Shown: positions 1 through 5,858, counted from the stretch's first letter. The stretch: DNA of 6,096 bases from Methanosarcinaceae archaeon (GCA_028690255.1 JAQVBP010000166.1:1-6096); one strand, 5' to 3'. The notes: generated from the letters alone by a model not told the origin. Translations and numbers: made by a program.

Positions 1-738
1 GAAGAGTACGGCCTGTTCAAAGGGGCAGTATCCTTCCGATACTTTTTGGTAGTATTCGTCGATGATCCCCTGGATGCTTTCTTCTATTATCTCTGCAGGG
101 GGGAGGAGACCGTCATACCCGTTAATGCCAATGGCGTTGGATCGGCGGAACACACCGGCCATTTCGATGTCGATGTTGGTCATGACGAACTGGTGGGTTT
201 TGAGGATGAATTCAATGGTGACGGGTTTTTTGTAGGAGTCACGGTAATTTTTGACGAGTTTGAAGTTCTGGACTTCGTTGATCTCGCGCAGAAGTTTGTT
301 GTCGGGAGCGATGTTGTCGTTGAGGAGTTGTTTTGTCTCGCGAAGGTCGAGGGTGTTTCCTTCGATGGAGGTGGTTCCGTGGACATACTGGTATTCGCAG
401 TTCTTCTCGTATTCTTCAAGTTCGTAAGAGGTGAGAGTATCCTGTAATATTTTGTGAAGATAGCGGATCTTTTCAATTTCACGACCAATAGACGGCAAGA
501 TATATTCATATTTGAGGGTTTGGGATCTGAGTTCTCCAAATTTAACTGCAGCCTGGATGAATATGTCGGCCCCGTGTTCTTCTATGGCTGCATGTTCTTC
601 TTCAGGTGTTGGAGGTGAACCTGTTTTGATGAGACGGGAGACTTTTGTTCCCTTTTTCCCGACACGGATATCTCTGACGAGATAATATTTGTCTCCCGAT
701 GCCGAGGGGCGTTTTTCTATTCGTAGGTTTATATCCAT
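1..738 (-). CDS. Fic-family protein (putative AMP transferase), 3' end beyond the window
   Basis: Reading from the ATG at 738 gives 246 open codons to the window edge. Residues 122-127 (TTSIEG, followed by N) match the Fic inhibitory motif [S/T]xxxE[G/N], whose Glu blocks ATP binding in autoinhibited Fic enzymes. Residues 195-200 (GVFRRS) match the conserved segment before the catalytic loop, and the last visible residues (FEQAVLF) resemble the helix that leads into HPFxxGNGR. The catalytic motif itself lies outside the window, so activity cannot be judged. Residues 1-45 form a basic N-terminal extension (YYLVRDIRVGKKG). Family knowledge: Fic proteins usually transfer AMP to hydroxyl side chains of proteins, and several act as toxins. 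The gene follows hsdS after 259 bp and is preceded by strong inverted repeats, so it probably has its own control. No clear Shine-Dalgarno precedes the ATG. Family assignment is fairly sure; target and role are unknown. Confidence 0.85.
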   Translation of the reverse strand, partial: MDINLRIEKRPSASGDKYYLVRDIRVGKKGTKVSRLIKTGSPPTPEEEHAAIEEHGADIFIQAAVKFGELRSQTLKYEYILPSIGREIEKIRYLHKILQDTLTSYELEEYEKNCEYQYVHGTTSIEGNTLDLRETKQLLNDNIAPDNKLLREINEVQNFKLVKNYRDSYKKPVTIEFILKTHQFVMTNIDIEMAGVFRRSNAIGINGYDGLLPPAEIIEESIQGIIDEYYQKVSEGYCPFEQAVLF

Positions 739-755
739 GAGTGCTGTACTGTAGT

Positions 756-848
756 GGGTATGTAACTTTGTGGTGATTATGGTTTTGATTACATACCTAT
801 TTTTGAGGTATGCAGTTTTGCGTGTTTTATGATTTGTGTTACATACCC
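756..848. promoter_or_regulatory. Nested inverted-repeat array upstream of fic, probable operator
   Basis: Four related half-sites alternate in orientation: GGGTATGTAAC (756-766), GATTACATACCT (787-798), AGGTATGCA (806-814) and GTTACATACCC (838-848). The outer pair is a perfect 11-bp inverted repeat. The inner pair shares a 7-bp perfect stem (CATACCT/AGGTATG) around a 7-base spacer. Both pairs are centred at about 801-802. The nearest half-site lies 18-28 bases before the fic start codon and includes a TATA-like TTACATA, so a dimeric DNA-binding protein here could block transcription of fic. The identity of the regulator is unknown. Confidence 0.6.
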
Positions 849-950
849 TTGTGAAAAAGAGAGATTTGGATGTTTTTTCGAAATTGAAATGGTTATTGGA
901 GTTTGTCTAACTTTTCAGCCCGGGTTTGCGAGGGGAGGAGGGGCGCAGAT

Positions 951-960
951 CTGCATACCT
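951..960. repeat. Fifth, distant half-site (CTGCATACCT)
   Basis: This 10-mer is the exact reverse complement of AGGTATGCAG at 806-815. It overlaps the palindrome GCAGATCTGC (945-954), just after the hsdS stop on the minus strand. It could be an auxiliary operator that allows looping with the array at 756-848, or a chance match. Confidence 0.35.
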
Positions 961-997
961 GAGAAGCGTCACGTATGAGAATTAGGATGGATTTCAC

Positions 998-2242
998 TCA
1001 CGCTGCAACTTCCCTCTTTCCGGTGACGCACTCGTAGATAAGGCTCTGTTTATATGCGGTCAGCTTTTCGATAGCAAGCTCCCGTTTTTGGATGGTCGCA
1101 TCAATGCCAGAGCATTTCTTGTCGAGGAAATCAGCGATTTCCTGCTGCTCGGAGAGGGGGGGAACTATTACTGGAATTATTGATAATTTATATTGTGTTA
1201 ATTTTGGTTGGGTAGAACCGGTGATAAATGAAAATAAATCTACAGATTCCAATTGGTATGCCATGTAATACAAATTGTTTTTCTCTTTTGGCTTCAAAAC
1301 ATGGGCATGGTTGTTTACCCAATATTTTCCTTTGGCAATATATATTAGCGGAAGATTTCGCATAACCAAATTTGCTCCATCCTCACCAATCAACAATAAG
1401 GTTTCATCAAAGAGGTAATCGTTGATTTTATCTATTATTCCCGAAGCACCATAATAGTCATAAAATCCCTCAATATCACCACGGAATTCGGAACTAATTG
1501 GTTGTCTCTTGTCATCTAAAATTATGAATTCATATTTCACTCGACTAAAATTCCACCCCTCCGGTATCTCCCCGATCCACTCGACCCCGCTTTCCTTCAT
1601 GGGAACGCCGGGACGGATCCCTTTGGTCACCGCTTCGGTGATGACCGCCTGCCGGTATTCTTTCAGCTTGTCGATGACCTCACGTTCTTTTTGGATGGTG
1701 GAATCGATCAGGGAGCATTTTGTGTCGAGGAAAGAGGCGAGGCGTGTTTGAGTTTGAAGTGGGGGTACAATATTTGGTAATGATATGAGCTTCTCACTGT
1801 TTATGGCAGGATAACTAATCCCAACGGAATTACTTTCAATTAAAGATATGAACCAGTCAACCCTCAATGCATAATAGAAATAACGTGAGTCATATTGTTT
1901 TTGAGGGGTTAATACTGCAAATCCTGTTGATACTATGAAATTATTATATGACTTTGAAATAAATGCAATTGCTTTTAAATACGTTCTCACGGTAGAGATT
2001 ATTGTATCATTTTCATATACTACTCTTCGTGCCCTGCTCGGGGCCTCTTCAAAAGATAAAGTCTGCACTTCTAATATGTTACCATCCGAACTAACAGATC
2101 CAATATCAATATAAAATATTTGTGTATCCCCATCTGTTTGCTCACTTAACACCTGATTATTACACTTAGCAGTGTACTTAAGAGGGATAACAGTCCATTC
2201 ATCGGGAATCTCCCCGATCCACTCAACCCCGCTATCCTTCAT
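998..2242 (-). CDS. hsdS: Type I restriction-modification specificity subunit HsdS
   Basis: This 414-aa protein selects the two halves of the bipartite DNA target for the methyltransferase and restriction complex. It has the classic two-fold layout. Residues 1-13 (MKDSGVEWIGEIP) and 215-227 (MKESGVEWIGEIP) begin each half. The first target-recognition domain spans about 14-158. A conserved helix follows at about 163-210 (FLDTKCSLIDSTIQKERE). The second recognition domain spans about 228-358 and includes YGASGIIDKI and YWVNNHAHVL, typical of such domains. A second helix closes the protein at 365-412 (FLDKKCSGIDATIQKREL). The length is normal for the family. The ATG overlaps the stop of the upstream cyclase-like gene by four bases (ATGA), so translation is probably coupled. 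Recognition domains are visibly more AT-rich than the conserved segments, as expected for exchangeable domains. The target sequence cannot be read from the protein. Confidence 0.96.
   Translation of the reverse strand: MKDSGVEWIGEIPDEWTVIPLKYTAKCNNQVLSEQTDGDTQIFYIDIGSVSSDGNILEVQTLSFEEAPSRARRVVYENDTIISTVRTYLKAIAFISKSYNNFIVSTGFAVLTPQKQYDSRYFYYALRVDWFISLIESNSVGISYPAINSEKLISLPNIVPPLQTQTRLASFLDTKCSLIDSTIQKEREVIDKLKEYRQAVITEAVTKGIRPGVPMKESGVEWIGEIPEGWNFSRVKYEFIILDDKRQPISSEFRGDIEGFYDYYGASGIIDKINDYLFDETLLLIGEDGANLVMRNLPLIYIAKGKYWVNNHAHVLKPKEKNNLYYMAYQLESVDLFSFITGSTQPKLTQYKLSIIPVIVPPLSEQQEIADFLDKKCSGIDATIQKRELAIEKLTAYKQSLIYECVTGKREVAA
1564..1600 (-). repeat. Internal copy of the hsdS 5' repeat
   Basis: These 37 bases encode MKESGVEWIGEI and differ at only three positions from 2206-2242, which encode MKDSGVEWIGEI at the start of the same gene. 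The low divergence suggests recent duplication or gene conversion. The pair offers homology for exchange of recognition domains. Confidence 0.75.
2206..2242 (-). repeat. hsdS 5' repeat, first copy
   Basis: First copy of the 37-base direct repeat whose partner is at 1564-1600. It includes the hsdS start codon. Recombination between the copies would remove or swap the first recognition domain while keeping the frame, because the spacing (642 bases) is a multiple of three. Confidence 0.75.
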
Positions 2243-3033
2243 TCACTCACGACCCTTGGAACAATAGTTTCATCAATACAATACTCCTGTTTTGACTGTT
2301 CAATACAGACTGAATTATGATAACGAACATGCCAAAGACGTTTTTGTCGGACAGACTCATCTTTGACAGGTTCACTGAACATTTTTCTGAAATGTTCTTT
2401 ATATTCTTCTTCATTGAATGGAAACTTTATGAAGACCGTGGAATCGAGATAATTCAGGAAATAACACCCGTCAGCATCCTGCTTGATAGCTATAATCTTA
2501 GCCCCCTTTTGGGAAGAATATACATTCTGAATATCCTTAACGAGCTCATCGTCAATAATAACTCTTGGATAAATAGCAATTTTTTCTTCCATCCAGTGAG
2601 CTTTGACCAGAGCTTTCCCCCACACCAGCATATCGTCAAAATAAAGCTGACCTTTGGTCATAGCCCCGCGCAAAAGCCAGCCATTTTCTAAAGCATGCTC
2701 CTGAAAACGGGTTACCACAGTGCACATATTCTCCAGCTCCGTTCTCATATCTCTCTTTGCCCCGTCTTCATCAATCAACTTATTGACAATAATAATATTG
2801 TCGGAAAATATTCTCATATTCATATGATAGAGTGACGACCCTGGATTTATCTCACCAGGAATTTGAAGGGCATATTCATAGATTCTCTTGAGAGTGTTGA
2901 GATATTGTTCCCTCTCAGTATCCTTTAGAATCTTATCAGTAGATCCAAGCATATCCAGATAGGCTATGAGATATGGTTCGGTATGAATCCCCGCCTTCTC
3001 CTCCATAAATTCAGATTCCGGATTGTCTGTCAT
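2239..3033 (-). CDS. Class III nucleotidyl cyclase-like protein, second copy
   Basis: I do not recognise a named gene, but the 264-aa protein follows the class III nucleotidyl cyclase pattern. AYLDMLG at residues 24-30 (Asp27) sits where cyclases carry their first metal-binding Asp. RIFSDNIIIV at 74-83 (Asp78) matches the second. GWLLRGAMTKGQLYFDD at 118-134, VWGKALV at 137-143, and E149 with YPRVIID at 155-161 follow the usual GIHxG and GxAVNxAaRLE segments. The Asn and Arg of the latter are replaced (V and W here), so standard cyclase chemistry is uncertain. The C-terminus has its own motif (RLWHVRYHN, QEYCID). I chose the ATG at 3033: AAGGTG lies 8 bases upstream, the N-terminus (MTDNP) then resembles the paralogue (MSENE), and the preceding hsdS remnant stops at exactly this ATG. 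A GTG at 3063 would add 10 residues. The stop overlaps the hsdS start (ATGA). The gene is AT-rich compared with hsdM. Pycsar-type defence cyclases are the closest known comparison; the family call is an inference by eye. Confidence 0.7.
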   Translation of the reverse strand: MTDNPESEFMEEKAGIHTEPYLIAYLDMLGSTDKILKDTEREQYLNTLKRIYEYALQIPGEINPGSSLYHMNMRIFSDNIIIVNKLIDEDGAKRDMRTELENMCTVVTRFQEHALENGWLLRGAMTKGQLYFDDMLVWGKALVKAHWMEEKIAIYPRVIIDDELVKDIQNVYSSQKGAKIIAIKQDADGCYFLNYLDSTVFIKFPFNEEEYKEHFRKMFSEPVKDESVRQKRLWHVRYHNSVCIEQSKQEYCIDETIVPRVVSE

Positions 3034-3110
3034 CACACAAACACCTTCTTTCCAAGGGCACACTTGTACATCAGGCTTTTTTTAGATTCGATCCGCAAAA
3101 AATTACCCAT
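3033..3110 (-). pseudogene. Remnant of an hsdS 3' end
   Basis: This short frame ends in SKKSLMYKCALGKKVFV-stop. It aligns without gaps to the C-terminus of the intact HsdS (YKQSLIYECVTGKREVAA), sharing K, SL, Y, C and GK at matching positions. At DNA level, 26 of 36 bases match across the stretch from the AAA of the Lys codon to GGAAAG. Its TGA overlaps the ATG of the following cyclase-like gene by one base (TGATG). The frame differs from that of the 5' remnant at 3112-3219, so both cannot be one intact protein. The ATG at 3110 is probably fortuitous. This is most likely the tail of a deleted specificity gene. The match is short, so chance is possible, but position and the stop/start overlap both fit. 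Confidence 0.65.
3042..3047 (-). promoter_or_regulatory. Ribosome-binding site of the second cyclase-like gene
   Basis: AAGGTG on the minus strand ends 8 bases before the ATG at 3033. It decides in favour of this start over the GTG at 3063. The same bases are also codons (Lys-Val) of the hsdS C-terminal remnant. Confidence 0.6.
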
Positions 3111-3111
3111 A

Positions 3112-3219
3112 TTATGCCTCCGGCATCTTCAGATTGGGACACTTATCGAGAAACGCAGGATTAAGGGTAACACAGTATTTCATTCTATTTTTAGTCCACC
3201 CTGCTGGAAGAGAATTCAT
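3112..3219 (-). pseudogene. Remnant of an hsdS 5' end
   Basis: An ATG at 3219 overlaps the stop of the first cyclase-like gene by four bases (ATGA), exactly as the intact hsdS overlaps the second cyclase-like gene. The 35-codon frame begins MNSLPAGWTKNRMKYCVTLN. This fits the start of HsdS recognition domains (IPxGWxxxRxKY, compare IPEGWNFSRVKY in the intact HsdS). The frame then stops at TAA (3112-3114), next to a small ATGCC-TCC-GGCAT inverted repeat (3114-3126). The rest of the recognition domain, the second half and about 1.1 kb expected for an hsdS are missing. It could still be translated as a short peptide by coupling. I regard it as the 5' stump of an internally deleted hsdS. Confidence 0.65.
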
Positions 3220-4034
3220 TCTGATATACCCTCCTCATCAGACAAAATTAACCCGGGATCGACACAATATTCCTCAAAACCAGTCTCTTTGCATGCCCCA
3301 TTATAATAATTAATTTGCCACCTGTATTTCGCACGAATACTTTTTGATTCTGATTTTGCATCTTTTGGTACTTTTGAAAGCATATCTAGGATAGTACTTT
3401 GTATTTTTGGGAACTCTATAGTCAAAATTGGAGTCATATGATATGGGTTTTGTCCATCTATAAACATGTAATTGAAATAATCAACATAAGAATAACCATC
3501 AGAATCAGTCTTTAACCTGAGAGATGCCTTATTGGGAGATGGGGATTTTATTATTAGCTGATGTAATCGCTCATCAATAATTATCCTTGGAAATATTGCA
3601 AGTTTATCTTCCAAATAATGCGAGTTTACAAGAGCCTTACCCCAAACGATATCATCATCCAAATAGAGTGGACCCTGAACAATACCTCCACGTAACAACC
3701 AACCGTGTTTGACAAATGCATAATACTGGAAATCAACAACAACTCCAAATATTCGGAATAATCCCTCAATAGTTTCTATTCGACCATGGGGATCATTGGA
3801 TAGTTCCTGTATAAACACGATATTGTCTGAGAATATTTTGAATTTGCATGTCTGAAATATCTTGAGAGTCGGGTTTTTTTCGTTTTGGAGAGCGATAACC
3901 TCATCATACAAGTTTCTTATTATTGCAAGATTTGTTTCACTATCATCATCATTGAGAATTTTTTCTTTGACGCCGAGCAAATCTAAATATGCCACAATAC
4001 ATTCTTTTGAGCGGGGCGGTTCATTTTCGCTCAT
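3216..4034 (-). CDS. Class III nucleotidyl cyclase-like protein, first copy
   Basis: This 272-aa protein is a divergent paralogue of the one at 2239-3033; from GWLLRG to the Leu after the PR motif, 29 of 47 residues are identical. VAYLDLLG at residues 14-21 (Asp18) and KIFSDNIVFI at 66-75 (Asp70) align with the two metal-binding Asp positions of class III nucleotidyl cyclases. GWLLRGGIVQGPLYLDDD (111-128), VWGKALVNSHYLE (130-142) and FPRIIID (148-154) follow in the family order. The catalytic Asn and Arg of the GxAVNxAaRLE segment fall on V136 and Y140, so the usual transition-state pair is absent. No signal peptide or membrane segment is seen, so the protein is probably cytoplasmic. The C-terminal part (KYRWQINYYN, EEYCVD) is shared with the paralogue and may be a specific extension. 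It starts 16 bases after the hsdM stop, so it is probably in the same operon, and its own stop overlaps an hsdS remnant. Function (cyclase, inactive sensor or other nucleotide enzyme) is inference. Confidence 0.7.
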   Translation of the reverse strand: MSENEPPRSKECIVAYLDLLGVKEKILNDDDSETNLAIIRNLYDEVIALQNEKNPTLKIFQTCKFKIFSDNIVFIQELSNDPHGRIETIEGLFRIFGVVVDFQYYAFVKHGWLLRGGIVQGPLYLDDDIVWGKALVNSHYLEDKLAIFPRIIIDERLHQLIIKSPSPNKASLRLKTDSDGYSYVDYFNYMFIDGQNPYHMTPILTIEFPKIQSTILDMLSKVPKDAKSESKSIRAKYRWQINYYNGACKETGFEEYCVDPGLILSDEEGISE

Positions 4035-4050
4035 ATCTCACTCGCCCCCC

Positions 4051-5766
4051 TCATCGAAAAATCTCCTCCAGACTCCCGTCAAGCTCCTTCTCCAGCGCTA
4101 AAATCTCCGCTTTGATCTCCTCACTCGACCGCGGAGCCTCATACGTATAGAAATACCGCGTAAACGGGATCTCATACCCCACCTTCGTCTTCGACTCATC
4201 CACCCAGGCACCCGGTGCAAACGGCAAAACCTCCCGCCTCATATACTCGTCAACATCCTCCGTCAGCGGGACAGACTCCGTATCCCGCAGCGAAGCATCA
4301 GCCTGCATCTTCCCCTTCTTCAAAACCGGCTTCCCCGCCTCATCCAGAAGCGGCCGTTCCACCGTCACCTTCCGGTACCCGAACTCCTCATTCCTGAAAA
4401 TCTTCGAAACATCCGACTCGGCAAAATCCCCGTACATCTTCGTGATCTCATCGATCGCCGTCTTCGGGATATCATTCCTCTTACTCCCAAGCGACTTCCT
4501 CCTCTTCTCAAACATCTGGTTCGCATTAATCAGCTGCACCTTCCCTTTGCGGTGCTCCGCCTTCTTATTCGACAAAACCCAGATGTAAGTCGCAATCCCC
4601 GTATTATAGAAAATATCATTCGGCAGCGCGATGATCGCATCCAGAAGATCATGCTCCAGAACATACCGGCGGATCTCCGACGGACCGCTCCCCGCATCCC
4701 CCGTAAACAGCGGAGACCCGTTATGAATAATCGCGATCCTTGATCCCTCCGGTTTCATCTTCGAAACTGCCGTCAGCAAAAACAACAACTGCGAATCACC
4801 GATCGCCGGAAGACCCGGCCCGAACCTGCCCGCAAACCCAAGCTTCGCTTCCTTATCCACCGCCGTCTTCTCATTCTTCCACTCCCGCCCAAACGGCGGA
4901 TTCGACAGAACATAATCAAACTGCATCTTGGGAAACTCATCCCCCGAAAGCGTATTCCCGCACCTGATCTGATCCGCATCCCCGCCCTTAATCAAAATAT
5001 CCGCCTTACAGATCGCAAACGTCTGATCATTCAGTTCCTGCCCGAAACACATCAGCTGAAGATCGGTATTCATCTTCTGCAGATACTCAGACGCCACCGA
5101 AAGCATACCGCCCGTCCCGCACGCCGGATCATACAACGTCTTCGTCACCTTCGAACCAGTCAAAGCCTCGCCGTCATCAGTGAACAAAATATTTACCATC
5201 AGCTCGATCACTTCACGCGGCGTATAATGCTGACCGGCATCCTCGTTATGGGCTTCGGAAAACTTCCGGATCAGCTCCTCGAAAATATATCCCATCTCCA
5301 GATTCGAGATATAATCCGGATGAAGATTCGCCTTATCCGTCGTAAACTCCTTCAGCACATTATACAAAATCCCCTTCGTCGCCATCATCGAGATATGCCC
5401 GCCAAACCGGAACTTCTCGATAATCTCCAGCACGTTTTTTGAAAAACCGTTCAGATAATTCCGGAAATTCGCCTCGATATTATCCGGATCATCCAGCAGG
5501 GTCTTCATCGTATATTTACTTGTATTGTAAAAGGCATACCCGGAAACTTTGCGAAGGATCGGATCCGGGTCAGGAAGATCCTTCTGCTTCTCATATGCGG
5601 CAAGCACCTCGGCTTTTTTATCCACGAGAATACAGTCGAACCGCCGGATAACCGTCAGAGGAAGGATAACCTCCCCGTATTCATGCGGCTTGTATGTCCC
5701 GGTCAGTTTATCGGCAATTGCCCAGATAAGATTGGCTTTTTCGCTTATATTCGACGCTAAACTCAT
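4051..5766 (-). CDS. hsdM: Type I restriction-modification DNA methyltransferase subunit HsdM
   Basis: This 571-aa protein transfers a methyl group from S-adenosylmethionine to N6 of adenine, working as a complex with HsdS. The N-terminal helical domain (about 8-150) starts with the typical ANLIWAIADKLTGTY segment and continues with ILPLTVIRRFDCIL. The catalytic domain follows: GQHYTPREVIELM (178-190), AdoMet-binding motif I DPACGTGG (213-220), FGQELN (241-246) and catalytic motif IV NPPF (289-292). All key residues are present and the length is normal, so the enzyme looks functional. The C-terminal part (about 455-571) ends in a charged helix of the kind that contacts HsdS. GGAG lies 7 bases upstream of the ATG. 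The gene is GC-rich (38 of 60 bases in 4801-4860), unlike the cyclase-like genes after it, so those may have a different origin. It is the first gene of the probable operon hsdM-cyc1-cyc2-hsdS. Confidence 0.97.
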   Translation of the reverse strand: MSLASNISEKANLIWAIADKLTGTYKPHEYGEVILPLTVIRRFDCILVDKKAEVLAAYEKQKDLPDPDPILRKVSGYAFYNTSKYTMKTLLDDPDNIEANFRNYLNGFSKNVLEIIEKFRFGGHISMMATKGILYNVLKEFTTDKANLHPDYISNLEMGYIFEELIRKFSEAHNEDAGQHYTPREVIELMVNILFTDDGEALTGSKVTKTLYDPACGTGGMLSVASEYLQKMNTDLQLMCFGQELNDQTFAICKADILIKGGDADQIRCGNTLSGDEFPKMQFDYVLSNPPFGREWKNEKTAVDKEAKLGFAGRFGPGLPAIGDSQLLFLLTAVSKMKPEGSRIAIIHNGSPLFTGDAGSGPSEIRRYVLEHDLLDAIIALPNDIFYNTGIATYIWVLSNKKAEHRKGKVQLINANQMFEKRRKSLGSKRNDIPKTAIDEITKMYGDFAESDVSKIFRNEEFGYRKVTVERPLLDEAGKPVLKKGKMQADASLRDTESVPLTEDVDEYMRREVLPFAPGAWVDESKTKVGYEIPFTRYFYTYEAPRSSEEIKAEILALEKELDGSLEEIFR

Positions 5767-5770
5767 GCAT

Positions 5771-5777
5771 CCACTCC
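5771..5777 (-). promoter_or_regulatory. Ribosome-binding site of hsdM
   Basis: GGAGTGG on the minus strand, with GGAG 7 bases from the ATG at 5766. It supports this start, which also gives the usual HsdM N-terminus. Confidence 0.65.
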
Positions 5778-5787
5778 AAAAAGATAT

Positions 5788-5811
5788 TGTTTCTCAAAAA
5801 AATGGGAAACA
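5788..5811. repeat. Inverted repeat in the hsdM leader
   Basis: TGTTTC (5788-5793) and GAAACA (5806-5811) are perfect 6-bp arms around a 12-base, A/T-rich spacer. They sit between the TATA element and the ribosome-binding site of hsdM. They could be an operator or a weak hairpin; the stem is short and may be chance. Confidence 0.3.
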
Positions 5812-5825
5812 CAATGACAATACTT

Positions 5826-5835
5826 GCATTTATAC
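5826..5835 (-). promoter_or_regulatory. Archaeal TATA element of the hsdM operon
   Basis: GTATAAATGC on the minus strand resembles an archaeal TATA box. Initiation about 25 bases downstream would fall near 5805 and leave a leader of about 40 bases that contains the ribosome-binding site. The upstream gene ends at 5859 with an oligo-T tract, so a separate promoter here makes sense. No clear purine-rich BRE is visible. Confidence 0.5.
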
Positions 5836-5851
5836 TTACATAAAGGATGCG

Positions 5852-5858
5852 AAAAAAA
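5852..5858 (-). terminator. Oligo-T tract after the small upstream gene
   Basis: Seven T residues on the minus strand begin directly after the TGA at 5859-5861. Oligo-T runs are typical archaeal termination signals. No hairpin accompanies it. Confidence 0.4.

Larger units (their letters stand above)
739..997. other. Intergenic region between hsdS and fic
   Basis: I see no credible gene in these 259 bases on either strand. The half nearest fic (756-848) carries a nested inverted-repeat array, listed separately. The half nearest hsdS is GC-rich around 918-950 and contains the 10-bp palindrome GCAGATCTGC at 945-954, overlapping a further AGGTATGCAG-type half-site at 951-960. On the minus strand a short T run (tctctcttttt, near 853-864) could help end the hsdS transcript, but there is no clear hairpin with it. 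Confidence 0.6.

Noticed and set aside
46..447. 133-codon plus-strand frame near the left edge
   Set aside because: It is the shadow of the fic frame, which runs open on the minus strand through the whole segment and has recognisable Fic motifs. The plus-strand product has low-complexity V/F/D-rich composition.
756..848. CRISPR-like repeat array
   Set aside because: The repeats are short (7-11 bases), alternate in orientation and have unequal spacing, which fits operator half-sites and not CRISPR repeats.
945..954. GCAGATCTGC palindrome as an hsdS terminator
   Set aside because: It has no loop and no following T run on the minus strand, so it is more likely part of the half-site family or chance.
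3034..3063. GTG at 3063 as the start of the second cyclase-like gene
   Set aside because: The extra ten residues (MCPWKEGVCV) are the frame-shifted reading of the hsdS C-terminal remnant. The ATG at 3033 has AAGGTG 8 bases upstream and gives an N-terminus like that of the paralogue.
3033..3110. Independent 25-aa small protein
   Set aside because: Its sequence matches the HsdS C-terminus, so it is better explained as a gene remnant than as a new small gene.
2239..4034. A complete Pycsar system
   Set aside because: Pycsar needs a cyclase and a cyclic-nucleotide-binding effector such as a TIR or membrane protein. No membrane segment, TIR or cyclic-nucleotide-binding motif is visible in the window, and both proteins lack the usual Asn/Arg pair.
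4215..5651. Several plus-strand frames and one minus-strand frame (4773-4979) inside hsdM
   Set aside because: They are overlaps in other frames of a complete, motif-bearing hsdM and show P/S- or R-rich composition typical of shadow frames in GC-rich genes.
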